NCBI GenBank assembly: GCA_029866055.1 | Contig: JARXAG010000199.1 | Coordinates: 1-39,476, forward strand | Length of the DNA: 39,476 nt | Direction: 5' to 3' | Source of the DNA: Burkholderiaceae bacterium | GTDB lineage: Bacteria; Pseudomonadota; Gammaproteobacteria; Burkholderiales; Burkholderiaceae_B | In this document: positions 25,120 through 32,886 of the stretch, piece after piece | How the letters are laid out: each line of letters opens with the position of its first letter | Position numbering within the stretch: position 1 is the first letter of the stretch | Position numbers and translations under genes: made by a program | Notes under the pieces: model-generated | Told to the model about the DNA's origin: nothing | Databases searched by the model: none | What the model saw: only the letters and a program-made list of their open reading frames with translations

Positions 25120-26465
25120 CGCGCGCGCATGATGGCTTCGATCTCTTCCGCTGCAACAGGTACGCCACGCGTGATCAATTCGCAACCTGTTTCGGTCACG
25201 ACAGCGTCGTCCTCGATTCTGATGCCGGTGTTCCAGAACTTTTCGGCAACGTCTTCTGCAGGGCGCACGTAAAGCCCAGGTTCGATCGTTAACACCATGC
25301 CTGGTTGTAGCTGTCGCCAAGGGCGTTCTTCGGCTGACGCAGGGGGGCTGCGATAACTACCCACATCGTGCACATCCATGCCCAACCAGTGGCCGGTACG
25401 ATGCATATAAAATTTTCGGTAGGCAGCGGTTTCGATGGCTTGAGCGAGTGTGCCTTGTAGCAAGCCTTCGTCGAGCAGACCTTGCGTCAGCACTTGCACC
25501 GCAGCCTCATGGCCCGCATTGAAATGATGTTGCGGTGAGGTTTTTTCGCGAGCGGCTTGTTGTGCCGTCAAAACGATGTCGTACAAGGCGCGCTGTGGTC
25601 CTGAAAATTTGCCGTTAGCCGGAAACGTACGTGTGATGTCTGACGCATAGCCGTCAAGCTCGCAGCCGGCATCGATTAAGACTAGATCACCGTCATGCAT
25701 CACGGCGTTGCCCGCACGATGATGCAAGACGCAGGCATTAGCGCCCGCTGCCACAATGCTGTCATACGCCACTGACTGCGCACCGTGTTTGCGAAAGTAA
25801 TACAGCAGTTCGGCCTCAAGCTCATACTCGTGGCAGCCGGGGCGAGCCGCCTGCATGGCGCGCACGTGGCCTTGCGCAGAAATCGCCGCCGCCGCACGCA
25901 TGGTGGCAAGTTCAGAGGCATCTTTGACCAAGCGCATCTCGGCCAATACGTCGCTGAGGTCTAGCCATTGATGCGGTAACGCACGGGTGTCGCGCACAGT
26001 ACGTTGGGCTGTTGTCAGCCAGCCCTGTAGCTGCCTAAGCAATTCGGGCTGGGCCGAGCGTGAGAGGGTGCTAAACAGATTGCGCTGGCCCACTAGTAAC
26101 TGGGGAATGACCGTATCGAGGTCGTTGACGTCGTGTGTCAGGTCAAAGGCAAAGTGTTCGGCCGCCGCTTCGGGCCCCCACCGTACGCCGGTCCAAATCT
26201 CTATTTCAGGATTTTTGCCCTCGCAAAACAAAATACTTTGGTCAACTTCGCCTGCGACCAACACCAGCCAGGCGTGCGCCTCAGAGAAACCCGTTAAGTA
26301 GTAAAAATCGCTGTCGTGGCGGTAGCTATGGTGGTTGTCTCGATTGCGCGTGCGTTCAGGTGCTGTCGGCACGATTGCGACCCCGCCGCCGAGGCTGCGC
26401 ATCCAGGTCAGTAATTGGTGACGACGAGCGGTCAGGCTTTTGAGATTGGATGTTGCAAGAGGCAT
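25116..26465 (-). CDS. pepP: Xaa-Pro aminopeptidase PepP (M24B)
   Basis: A 449-residue proline aminopeptidase, starting at ATG 26465 (MPLATSNLKSLTARRHQLLTWM); the ORF track's GTG at 26495 is less likely. The N-terminal domain shows NRDNHHSYRHDSDFYYLTGFSEAHAWLVL, typical of PepP. The dinuclear metal ligands are visible: both Asp in LIDAGCELDGYASDITRTFP, His in HRTGHWLGMDVHD, Glu in LTIEPGLYV and Glu in GIRIEDDAVVTETG. It removes N-terminal residues preceding proline. It faces the ctaG-like gene head to head. In relatives it precedes ubiH; here the TM2 gene intervenes. Confidence 0.96.
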   Translation of the reverse strand: MPLATSNLKSLTARRHQLLTWMRSLGGGVAIVPTAPERTRNRDNHHSYRHDSDFYYLTGFSEAHAWLVLVAGEVDQSILFCEGKNPEIEIWTGVRWGPEAAAEHFAFDLTHDVNDLDTVIPQLLVGQRNLFSTLSRSAQPELLRQLQGWLTTAQRTVRDTRALPHQWLDLSDVLAEMRLVKDASELATMRAAAAISAQGHVRAMQAARPGCHEYELEAELLYYFRKHGAQSVAYDSIVAAGANACVLHHRAGNAVMHDGDLVLIDAGCELDGYASDITRTFPANGKFSGPQRALYDIVLTAQQAAREKTSPQHHFNAGHEAAVQVLTQGLLDEGLLQGTLAQAIETAAYRKFYMHRTGHWLGMDVHDVGSYRSPPASAEERPWRQLQPGMVLTIEPGLYVRPAEDVAEKFWNTGIRIEDDAVVTETGCELITRGVPVAAEEIEAIMRAR

Positions 26466-26479
26466 ATGGGTATCGCACG

Positions 26480-26508
26480 TGGTTGTTGAACACACGACAT
26501 ACTACAAT
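26480..26508 (+). promoter_or_regulatory. promoter candidate for the ctaG-like gene
   Basis: TACAAT (26503-26508) with a weak -35 TGGTTG (26480-26485) at 17 bases. The start codon is 48 bases downstream and preceded by AAGGG 6 bases before ATG. The -35 overlaps the start region of pepP on the other strand. Confidence 0.4.
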
Positions 26509-26556
26509 CTCTGCGCGGCTTCTGTATCAGAGTGCCTCACTCAATAAGGGTTTGTG

Positions 26557-27387
26557 ATGGATTGGATTGGCTGGCTTGAACCCTGGGAGTTCTCTCCTAC
26601 CCTGCTACTCTGTTTTTTGGTCTGTGGCGTGTTGTTCGCGCGCGGCCAGCGCGTGCATCGGGTGACCCGCGTGAGGCAATGGCTGTTCTGGAGCGGGATG
26701 GTGATGCTGTATCTGTCGCTTCATACCATGCTTGATTATTACGCCGAGCGGATGTTTTTTATGCACCGGATTCAGCACTTGGTCTTGCATCATCTTGGGC
26801 CTTTGGTGGTGATGGCGGCCTACCCAGGTCAGGTCATGCGAGCTGGATTGCCGCTGACATGGCGGCGTGGCTTGAACCGCTTTAACCAAACTTGGCCGGG
26901 GCGTAGTCTGATCGCGATCCTGACCAACCCTATCATCGTGCCGGCACTGTTCATCTTTTTGGTGGTCGTCTGGCTGATCCCGTCAGTGCAGTTTTATTCA
27001 ATGCTGGATTGGCGCTTGTATCGACTGATGAACTGGTCTGTCGTGATCACCGGGTTTATGTACTGGAATCTGATTCTTGACCGGCGTGTCTGCCCGCCTT
27101 CGGCCATGAGCCCCGGTGGGCGGGTGATTTCGCCAATCGTGACGATGGCTCCACAGATGGTGGCCGGCGCCATTATTGCCTTCACCGAACGCGATTTGTA
27201 TCCCTTGTTTGACCTTTGCGGTCGCGCCATCCCGATGGAGGCGCTCACCGATCAGATGATCGGTGGTTTGACCATGTGGATCCCGGCCGCGATGACCGAA
27301 GTGATTGGTTTAATCGTCGCGTTGCGCACGTTGATGCGCTTGTCAGCCAAGGGGCGCTGGGGCGAGGCAAAGCCTCGTTCTGGTTAG
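26557..27387 (+). CDS. caa3-type CtaG cytochrome c oxidase assembly factor family membrane protein
   Basis: A 276-residue polytopic membrane protein of the caa3_CtaG family (the Bacillus CtaG type, unrelated to Cox11). It starts at ATG 26557 with AAGGG six bases before. Recognisable features are the repeated hydrophobic helices, HTMLDYYAERMFFMHRIQHLVLHHLGPLVVMAAYPGQVMRAGLP with clustered His/Met residues that could bind copper, the central NWSVVITGFMYWNLILDRR, and the ending LTMWIPAAMTEVIGLIVALRTL. Members assist copper loading or assembly of heme-copper oxidases. No cox genes are in this window, so the partner cannot be named. It is convergent with galU. Confidence 0.85.
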   Translation: MDWIGWLEPWEFSPTLLLCFLVCGVLFARGQRVHRVTRVRQWLFWSGMVMLYLSLHTMLDYYAERMFFMHRIQHLVLHHLGPLVVMAAYPGQVMRAGLPLTWRRGLNRFNQTWPGRSLIAILTNPIIVPALFIFLVVVWLIPSVQFYSMLDWRLYRLMNWSVVITGFMYWNLILDRRVCPPSAMSPGGRVISPIVTMAPQMVAGAIIAFTERDLYPLFDLCGRAIPMEALTDQMIGGLTMWIPAAMTEVIGLIVALRTLMRLSAKGRWGEAKPRSG

Positions 27388-27408
27388 CGCATGCCAAGGC
27401 TTTGAGGG

Positions 27409-28245
27409 TTAAGGGATCAGGTTGTGATACTTGCGCCCAAGCGCCACGTTCGCCCTGAACCAGCCTTCTTTGTTACCGCAGTCGTAGCGCACGCCTTCAT
27501 AGCGGTGAGCAAACACGGCTTTTTCTTTCATGAGTGACGCAATACCGTCGGTGAGTTGAATCTCGCCGCCGGCGCCCGCCTGAGTTTGGCGCAAATGCGC
27601 AAACACACGGGCATCCAGCACGTAACGCCCAACGACAGCGAGAGTCGATGGCGCGACGTCTGGTTTAGGTTTTTCAACAATATGGCGCACGCGCTCAGTG
27701 CGCGCGCTGACCGGGTCGGTCGCCACGATACCGTACTTGTCGGTCTCGTTGAGCGGCACCTCTTGCACACCCAAGATGCTGCCTTGGTAGGTTAAGGCGG
27801 CGTCGATGAGCTGACCAATGACCGGACGATCGGCGTCGAGCAGGTCGTCTGCGAGCAAAACGGCAAAGGGTTCGTCTCCGACGATGGGTGCCGCAGTCAA
27901 AACGGCATGGCCCAAACCCAGCGGCGCAGATTGACGAATATAAATGCAGCTGACATGCGAAGGCAAAATACCCTGAACGATCGCAAGCAGCTCGGCTTTA
28001 CCTTTGCGTGCTAATTCAGCCTCCATTTCGGGGGTCGAATCAAAATGATCTTCGATGGCGCGTTTATTTCGACCTGTCACAAAAATTAAATCTGTAATAC
28101 CGGCTGCGACGGCCTCTTCAACCGCGTACTGGATCAAGGGTTTGTCAATAACGGGTAACATTTCTTTTGGCATCGCCTTGGTGGCGGGCAAAAAACGAGT
28201 GCCTAGACCGGCAACGGGGAACACTGCTTTGCGAACGGGACGCAT
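27409..28245 (-). CDS. galU: UTP-glucose-1-phosphate uridylyltransferase GalU
   Basis: A 278-residue nucleotidyltransferase making UDP-glucose. The N-terminal signature [44 protein letters not shown] is canonical. Further motifs are [26 protein letters not shown], the IVEKPKP segment with the substrate-binding lysine, and [15 protein letters not shown]. Length is slightly under the E. coli enzyme. UDP-glucose feeds cell-envelope polysaccharides. It stands alone, divergent from the M48 metalloprotease with a 66-base spacer. The start is an ATG at 28245. Confidence 0.96.
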   Translation of the reverse strand: MRPVRKAVFPVAGLGTRFLPATKAMPKEMLPVIDKPLIQYAVEEAVAAGITDLIFVTGRNKRAIEDHFDSTPEMEAELARKGKAELLAIVQGILPSHVSCIYIRQSAPLGLGHAVLTAAPIVGDEPFAVLLADDLLDADRPVIGQLIDAALTYQGSILGVQEVPLNETDKYGIVATDPVSARTERVRHIVEKPKPDVAPSTLAVVGRYVLDARVFAHLRQTQAGAGGEIQLTDGIASLMKEKAVFAHRYEGVRYDCGNKEGWFRANVALGRKYHNLIP

Positions 28246-28311
28246 AATTTAATCCTGAAGGTAGGGCCGTACACGTGCGGAACCAAATGTAACTACCGCT
28301 ATCATAAACGT

Positions 28312-29850
28312 ATGACACATGACATTTTAATGACATCGCTGCAATCGCTGCCTAAAAAGTGCATGGCGGGGTTGCTAGTACTCACAATCGGCTGGCAAAG
28401 TGCTTGGGCACAGCCGTCTTCTGCGCCATCGCTTGGGCCGGCGTCAAGCTCAGACCTGTCGCCGGCGCTCGAGCGGCGTCTGGGCGAGGCGATCATGGTA
28501 GAAGGCCGCCGCGACCCAGAGTACATCAAGGATCCTGATTTAAATCAGTATTTGAACGCGATGGGTAAAAAACTTGCCGTCTATGCGCCGGGCGGAGCAC
28601 CAGACATTGAGGTGTTTGGTGTGCGCAACCCTGCCATCAACGCGTTTGCGATGCCAGGCGGGTATATCGGCGTACATACCGGTTTGATCGTGACCTCAGG
28701 CGCCGAGGCTGAGCTCGCCGGGGTGCTCGCGCACGAAATCGCCCACGTGACCCAGCGGCACATCGCCCGCGGGCTGACCCAGCAGCAACAGAGTGGGCAC
28801 CTTGCAATCGCGGCGCTTGCGGCAGCGATTCTTGCCGGGTTGACGCCTGGTGGCGGGCAGGCTGCGATGGGGATCGCGGCCTTTGGTCAAGCGGCTGCCA
28901 TCGCGCAACAACTTGGGTTCTCGCGCGATGCCGAGCAAGAGGCTGACCGTACAGGCTTTGAAATGTTGCGTAAGGCGGGTTACGACCCGAACGGCATGGC
29001 AGTGATGTTTGGACGCTTGATGCAAGCTTCAAGCTTGAATGAGGGGCGTGGTGGAGGGGTGTATGTTTCAACCCATCCGCTTAGCATTTCGCGCATGACC
29101 GACATGCAAAATCGCATAAGACAGTTGCCGGTTACCAATTATCAAGCCTTGGATGAGTTTTGGTTTGTGCGAGCCAAAGCTCGGGTGTTGCAGGCCATCG
29201 ACCCGCGGGTTTTGGTGCAAGTGGTTGAGCAACTGCAAGAAGAGGTGCGTGCGAGTGCGAAGGCCGGCGCGACCACAAGTGGCAGTCAGGCAAAACAGGC
29301 TGCTGCTTGGTACGGACTCTCGCTTGCCGCGACGGTGCGTAAAGATCTTAAAACCGCAGCGAGTACGCTAGAGCAGGCGCAAGCACTCATTGCAAACTCG
29401 CCCTATCTCGATTTACAACGTGTTGAACTTGAGTTGGCGCGCAAGCAAGTTGGGCAGGCCTTCGCTGCCGCACAGGCTGCGCAAAAGCGTTGGCCTGAGC
29501 GGCGCGCGTTTGCGTTAAAAGTGGCAGAGTGTTTGCAGCTGCAAGCGAAAGACAAAGAGGCCATCGCGTATCTGCAAGAGCAAATCAAACGCTGGCCAAA
29601 AGGCGAGCCTGACTTTTATAAAATGCTCGGCACGAGTCACGATCGCTTAAACGAGCCAGTGCTCGCGCGTCAGGCGATGGCGTCTTACTATGAGCAACTT
29701 GGGGCCTTGTCTGCGTCAGTTGCGCAGTTGCAGCAGGCGCGCACCTTGTCGCAAGATTTTTATGTGCAGTCACAGATCGATGTCAGGATCCGTACCTTGA
29801 CGGCAAAAATCGCTGAAGACCGCAGATTACTCGAGCGCTTTAAGTCGTAG
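28312..29850 (+). CDS. M48-family metalloprotease with TPR-like tail (BepA/YfgC-like)
   Basis: A 512-residue exported protease. A signal peptide is visible (KKCMAGLLVLTIGWQSAWAQ). The M48 zinc site is AGVLAHEIAHVTQRHIARG, with the third ligand Glu in DAEQEADRTGFEML. The QEAD-R-GFEML and RMTDMQNRIRQLP segments match BepA-type proteases, which handle outer-membrane protein assembly in the periplasm. The C-terminal half is helical, with Ala-rich repeats (AAWYGLSLAATVRKDLKTAASTLEQAQALI and so on) consistent with TPRs. The start could be ATG 28312 or 28330. Its stop overlaps the end of the YheT-like gene by 11 bases tail to tail. Confidence 0.92.
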   Translation: MTHDILMTSLQSLPKKCMAGLLVLTIGWQSAWAQPSSAPSLGPASSSDLSPALERRLGEAIMVEGRRDPEYIKDPDLNQYLNAMGKKLAVYAPGGAPDIEVFGVRNPAINAFAMPGGYIGVHTGLIVTSGAEAELAGVLAHEIAHVTQRHIARGLTQQQQSGHLAIAALAAAILAGLTPGGGQAAMGIAAFGQAAAIAQQLGFSRDAEQEADRTGFEMLRKAGYDPNGMAVMFGRLMQASSLNEGRGGGVYVSTHPLSISRMTDMQNRIRQLPVTNYQALDEFWFVRAKARVLQAIDPRVLVQVVEQLQEEVRASAKAGATTSGSQAKQAAAWYGLSLAATVRKDLKTAASTLEQAQALIANSPYLDLQRVELELARKQVGQAFAAAQAAQKRWPERRAFALKVAECLQLQAKDKEAIAYLQEQIKRWPKGEPDFYKMLGTSHDRLNEPVLARQAMASYYEQLGALSASVAQLQQARTLSQDFYVQSQIDVRIRTLTAKIAEDRRLLERFKS

Positions 29851-30928
29851 AGGGTGCAAGCGACTGAAAAAAAACGTTCAGTCGTTCGGGTAGCCAGTTT
29901 AAGTGGCCAGGCCAAGTACCCGTCACAAACCCGACGTGGCCGCCCAGCGCCGGTTGATGCAAAGTGATGGCCTCGCTGCAATCGTTGGGGCCCACCAGGG
30001 TGTGCTCGGGTAAAAACGGATCGTTTCTGGCATTGAGCACCAGCGTGGGGATCACAATTTTTTTGAGCCAGGGTTTGCTGGCCGATTGAGTCCAGTAATC
30101 AATGGCATCTTTAAAACCGTGCATGGGCGCGGTATACGCGTGATCGAACTCGCGTAAGTCGCGCGCCTGATTCACCTTGAAGGTATCGATGACGCCCGGA
30201 TATCTGCGCGCTTTCTCAAACACCTTAGGTTTGAGCGAACGTAAAAAATAACGCGAATACACTTCGCGGTTAAAGGTGTTGTCTGACAGGTGATTACCCG
30301 CAGCGACCAAATCGAGGGGCGCAGAAATCGCGGCAGCGCCCACAAGCCAAGTCAGCTGCGCAGCCTGTTCGCCCAAATACTTTAACAACGCGTTACCACC
30401 AAGCGAGACGCCCGCTGCGTGCCACTGCGCCTGCGGAACTTGCTGTCGCACTGCTTGAAGAATAAAACCGATGTCGGCAGAGTCGCCCGAGTGATACGCG
30501 CGTGCCAGACGGTTGGCAAAGCCAGAGCAACCGCGAAAATGTGCGACAACCACGATCCACTGTCTGGCTTTGAAGTAGGCGGCGATTGACTGTGCGTAGC
30601 GGCTACCGCTGCTGCCCTCTAGGCCATGAAAAAGCAGTAAGGCTGGTGTTGGCGATGTGTCGCGCAGTTGCTGTTGCTCTGTGGGCGTGAGCCAGCGCGC
30701 TGCTGCGGTGTGACTTAGCGAACTGTCTTGGGTGCGCGGGTAGTGATTGGCGGCGCTTGAGTAAGCCCAATCCAAATCAATAAAATCGCCATCGGGCGTG
30801 TCGACACGTGTTCGGGCAAAACGCAGACGGTTGGTGGGGGCAACTAAGGCGCCAAAGAGCGTCTGGGTGTGACGTTCGGGCAACCAGTTCGGAGCATGGC
30901 AAGGAGAAAGGTCGAGGGAGGCTGGCAC
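29840..30928 (-). CDS. YheT-type alpha/beta hydrolase
   Basis: A 362-residue alpha/beta hydrolase of the AB_hydrolase_4/YheT group. It opens APNWLPERHTQTLFGAL, the hallmark WxPxxHxQT motif. The oxyanion region LLFHGLEGSSGSRY, nucleophile elbow GVSLGGNALLKYLGE, Asp in LNARNDPFLP and His in GGHVGFVTG give a full catalytic triad. The enzyme is cytoplasmic; the substrate is unknown. Start is a GTG at 30928. It follows the NTF2-like gene by 12 bases, so they are co-transcribed. Confidence 0.9.
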   Translation of the reverse strand: MPASLDLSPCHAPNWLPERHTQTLFGALVAPTNRLRFARTRVDTPDGDFIDLDWAYSSAANHYPRTQDSSLSHTAAARWLTPTEQQQLRDTSPTPALLLFHGLEGSSGSRYAQSIAAYFKARQWIVVVAHFRGCSGFANRLARAYHSGDSADIGFILQAVRQQVPQAQWHAAGVSLGGNALLKYLGEQAAQLTWLVGAAAISAPLDLVAAGNHLSDNTFNREVYSRYFLRSLKPKVFEKARRYPGVIDTFKVNQARDLREFDHAYTAPMHGFKDAIDYWTQSASKPWLKKIVIPTLVLNARNDPFLPEHTLVGPNDCSEAITLHQPALGGHVGFVTGTWPGHLNWLPERLNVFFQSLAPSTT

Positions 30929-30940
30929 TATGCTTGGAGG

Positions 30941-31372
30941 TTAGTGCAAAAGCCCTGGGGCGTCGTGTGAGTCGAGTAAGCCGGTTTGTTCGGGTGCGGC
31001 CGAGGCGTGATGCATGACCATGCGCCACCCCGTTGGACCTTTGTGATAAACGTTGGTCGCGTAGCAGTGGGCAACTTCGTTGCCCGCTTGGCTGCGCACT
31101 GTGATTTGTTCGATCAGCGAATGTACAGTGCTCATCATGCTTTGAGTGGTCACGAGTTTAGCTGGGCGTATGTGCAAAGCGCCTTGTGTCAGGATCTCTT
31201 GCCAGGACTCTTTCACCGCATGTAAACCTACCATGCGCAAACCGCCTGGGTGCACACAGATGATCTCTTCGTCGTCAGACCAGACTTGCATTAAGCGAGT
31301 CAAGTCTGCCCGCTCGAGCGCATCATAAAAAGCCAGTTCAGCTTCTTCGGGTGTTGCGAACATCACCGGCAT
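30941..31372 (-). CDS. NTF2-like / SnoaL-type small protein
   Basis: A 143-residue protein (ATG 31372, with AAGGG eight bases upstream; the longer ORF start is not supported). The pattern AELAFYDALERADLTRLMQVWSDDEEIICVHPGGLRMVGLHAVKESWQEILTQGALHIRPAKL is a typical NTF2-like fold (DUF4440/SnoaL). His/Glu residues line the pocket. Such proteins are small-molecule-binding or isomerase-like, and this one has no assigned role. It sits between a zf-CHCC gene and a YheT-like hydrolase on the same strand, an arrangement I also associate with other Burkholderiales. Confidence 0.82.
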   Translation of the reverse strand: MPVMFATPEEAELAFYDALERADLTRLMQVWSDDEEIICVHPGGLRMVGLHAVKESWQEILTQGALHIRPAKLVTTQSMMSTVHSLIEQITVRSQAGNEVAHCYATNVYHKGPTGWRMVMHHASAAPEQTGLLDSHDAPGLLH

Positions 31373-31383
31373 ATGCGAGGCCC

Positions 31384-31593
31384 TTAATGACCGTGCACAA
31401 CAGTGCCCGCAGCCAACTGATACTGCGTGCCACAGTAAGGGCAATTGACAGCGCCGGTGCGTGTTACGTCAAGAAATACGCGCGGGTGCATGCTCCAGAG
31501 GGGCGCGCGTGGACCGGGGCAATGCAGGGGCAGATCGGCAGCGCCGACTTGCACCGGAGCTTGATCTTTGCCAGAGGCAGGGGCTTGCGTCAT
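31384..31593 (-). CDS. zf-CHCC small zinc-finger protein (NDUFS6-related family)
   Basis: A 69-residue protein with the Cys-His-Cys-Cys arrangement: Cys in LHCPGP, His in SMHPRVFLDV and the CPYC pair in VNCPYCGTQYQL. This is the zf-CHCC domain found in bacterial small proteins and in mitochondrial complex I subunit NDUFS6. Start ATG 31593; an upstream TTG at 31605 is possible. It is followed after 11 bases by the NTF2-like gene. Function in bacteria is unknown. Confidence 0.85.
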   Translation of the reverse strand: MTQAPASGKDQAPVQVGAADLPLHCPGPRAPLWSMHPRVFLDVTRTGAVNCPYCGTQYQLAAGTVVHGH

Positions 31594-31644
31594 CGCGAAT
31601 CTCAAAGAAAAAATGGATGCGAACAGTGTACCAAGGGCGCGGTC

Positions 31645-31650
31645 TACAAT
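31645..31650 (+). promoter_or_regulatory. -10 box candidate immediately before azlC
   Basis: TACAAT in GGTCTACAATAGCGGC ends 8 bases before the TTG used as azlC start. It nearly repeats the cydA-like promoter context GGTCTACACTAGC. The resulting mRNA would have almost no leader. Confidence 0.4.
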
Positions 31651-31658
31651 AGCGGCAA

Positions 31659-32429
31659 TTGTTTCAAAGACGCAAAAAATTGTTGGATCTGTTGACGACT
31701 CCCACTTCCTTGATCTCTCTGCGCGAGCAAAAACGTGCAGGGTTTTTACTGGGCCTGCGAGCGATTGCGCCCGGTTTAGTGGCGTTGACTATCTGGGGGA
31801 TCGTCACTGGCGTTGCGATGTCGCGCTCGGGCTTGACCGACCAGACTGCGGCGGCGATGTCGCTACTGGTGTATGCGGGCTCGGCGCAATTGACCGCGTT
31901 GCCTTTGATGGCTGCTGGGGCGCCTTTATGGCTGATTTTTGCTGCGGGCATTATTGTGAATTTGCGGTTTGTGATTTTCGGTGCGGCATTGCATCCTTAT
32001 TTCAAAGATTTGTCATGGCGCAAGCGGTTGGTCATGGGGTATCTAGCTGTTGATATTGCTTTTGTCGCGTTTATGCCCCGTTTTCACGATGCGCCTCGCA
32101 AGGGCACGCTCGAGCAACACTGGTTCTTTCTTGGGGCAGTGATTCCGTCTTGGTTTCTGTGGCAAATCACGTCTTTGATCGGTATCAGCTTAGGCGCTGT
32201 CGTGCCAGATTCTTGGTCGCTCGACTTTGCTGCCACGCTAGCTTTGCTCGCCCTGATGTTGCCCTTGGCCAATACCCGACCAATCATCCTGTCTGTGTTG
32301 GCCGCAGCCGTGGTGGCCTGGGTGGCGCAGACCTTACCTTTGCGTTTAGGTCTGCTGGCGGCCGTCGTGGTGGGGATCTTGGTCGGCATGTGGGCTGAAG
32401 CCAAGCAACATCCGCGCGGGCGGGCCTGA
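31659..32429 (+). CDS. azlC: AzlC-family branched-chain amino acid exporter large subunit
   Basis: Up to 256 residues. AzlC hallmarks are FLLGLRAIAPGLVALTIWGIVTGVAMSRSGLT, then MSLLVYAGSAQLTALPLMAAGAPLWLIFAAGIIVNLRFVIFGAALHPYF, and later LEQHWFFLGAVIPSWFLWQITSLIGISLGAVVPDSWSLDFA. It is a multi-span inner-membrane protein, which with AzlD exports branched-chain or related amino acids. The start is uncertain: no ATG precedes the conserved region, and TTG codons at 31659, 31680 and 31683 are the options, none with a clear Shine-Dalgarno. The stop overlaps the azlD start by one base (TGATG). Confidence 0.92.
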   Translation: MFQRRKKLLDLLTTPTSLISLREQKRAGFLLGLRAIAPGLVALTIWGIVTGVAMSRSGLTDQTAAAMSLLVYAGSAQLTALPLMAAGAPLWLIFAAGIIVNLRFVIFGAALHPYFKDLSWRKRLVMGYLAVDIAFVAFMPRFHDAPRKGTLEQHWFFLGAVIPSWFLWQITSLIGISLGAVVPDSWSLDFAATLALLALMLPLANTRPIILSVLAAAVVAWVAQTLPLRLGLLAAVVVGILVGMWAEAKQHPRGRA

Positions 32430-32761
32430 TGGGTGACACGCTCTATCTGTACTCAGCGATCTTGCTGCTCGCCTTGTGCGTGGTGATCTGTCGAACCGGT
32501 TATCTGGTGTTTGGTCATTATTTTCCGCTACCACCCAAATTGCGCAGCGCGCTACGCTATGCGCCGCTCGCGGCACTGGTGGCAATCATTGTTCCTGATG
32601 TACTACCTTGGACTGTGCAGACCGGGCCTCAGTTTGACCTCAAGTTTTTGGCCGCGGGCGTGTCGATCTTGGTGTTTTTATTCACTCGTAATGGCTTACT
32701 CGTGATTTTGTCTGGGATGCTGACTTTATGGTCGCTGCGCGGATTATTACTGTTGTTTTAG
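32429..32761 (+). CDS. azlD: AzlD-family amino acid exporter small subunit
   Basis: A 110-residue membrane protein with four hydrophobic segments. The typical AzlD region is TGYLVFGHYFPLPPKLRSALRYAPLAALVAIIVPDVLPW. It pairs with AzlC for export. The ATG at 32429 shares one base with the azlC stop, so it is coupled. The downstream spacer (32762-32859) is without coding signal apart from the -10 candidate of rhlE. Confidence 0.92.
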   Translation: MGDTLYLYSAILLLALCVVICRTGYLVFGHYFPLPPKLRSALRYAPLAALVAIIVPDVLPWTVQTGPQFDLKFLAAGVSILVFLFTRNGLLVILSGMLTLWSLRGLLLLF

Positions 32762-32828
32762 GGTCGCAAAGAGTCGTAGATTAGAGGGTTAGCTAAGGGG
32801 AATCCCGAACTGAAGTGCTCGACTGGAG

Positions 32829-32834
32829 TACACT
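32829..32834 (+). promoter_or_regulatory. -10 box candidate for rhlE
   Basis: TACACT in GAGTACACTAACAGG, 25 bases before the short upstream ORF at 32860. No convincing -35. Confidence 0.3.
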
Positions 32835-32859
32835 AACAGGCGTTTCCTTAAATAATTCA

Positions 32860-32886
32860 ATGACTTCAATCATACAAACTACTTGA
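32860..32886 (+). CDS. putative 8-codon upstream ORF overlapping the rhlE start
   Basis: ATG at 32860 encodes MTSIIQTT and stops at TGA (32884-32886), overlapping the TTG start of rhlE (32883) as TTGA. It is too short for the ORF track. Either it is a translated leader that couples to rhlE, or it is the original N terminus displaced by a frameshift: its MTS..QTT resembles the MTSTTQPT at the rhlE start. No Shine-Dalgarno is seen before either codon. Confidence 0.35.
   Translation: MTSIIQTT

Noticed and set aside
28637-29071. Minus-strand Arg/His/Ser-rich ORFs inside the M48 protease gene
   Set aside because: Antisense shadows of an Ala/Gln-rich coding region; no start signal or family resemblance.
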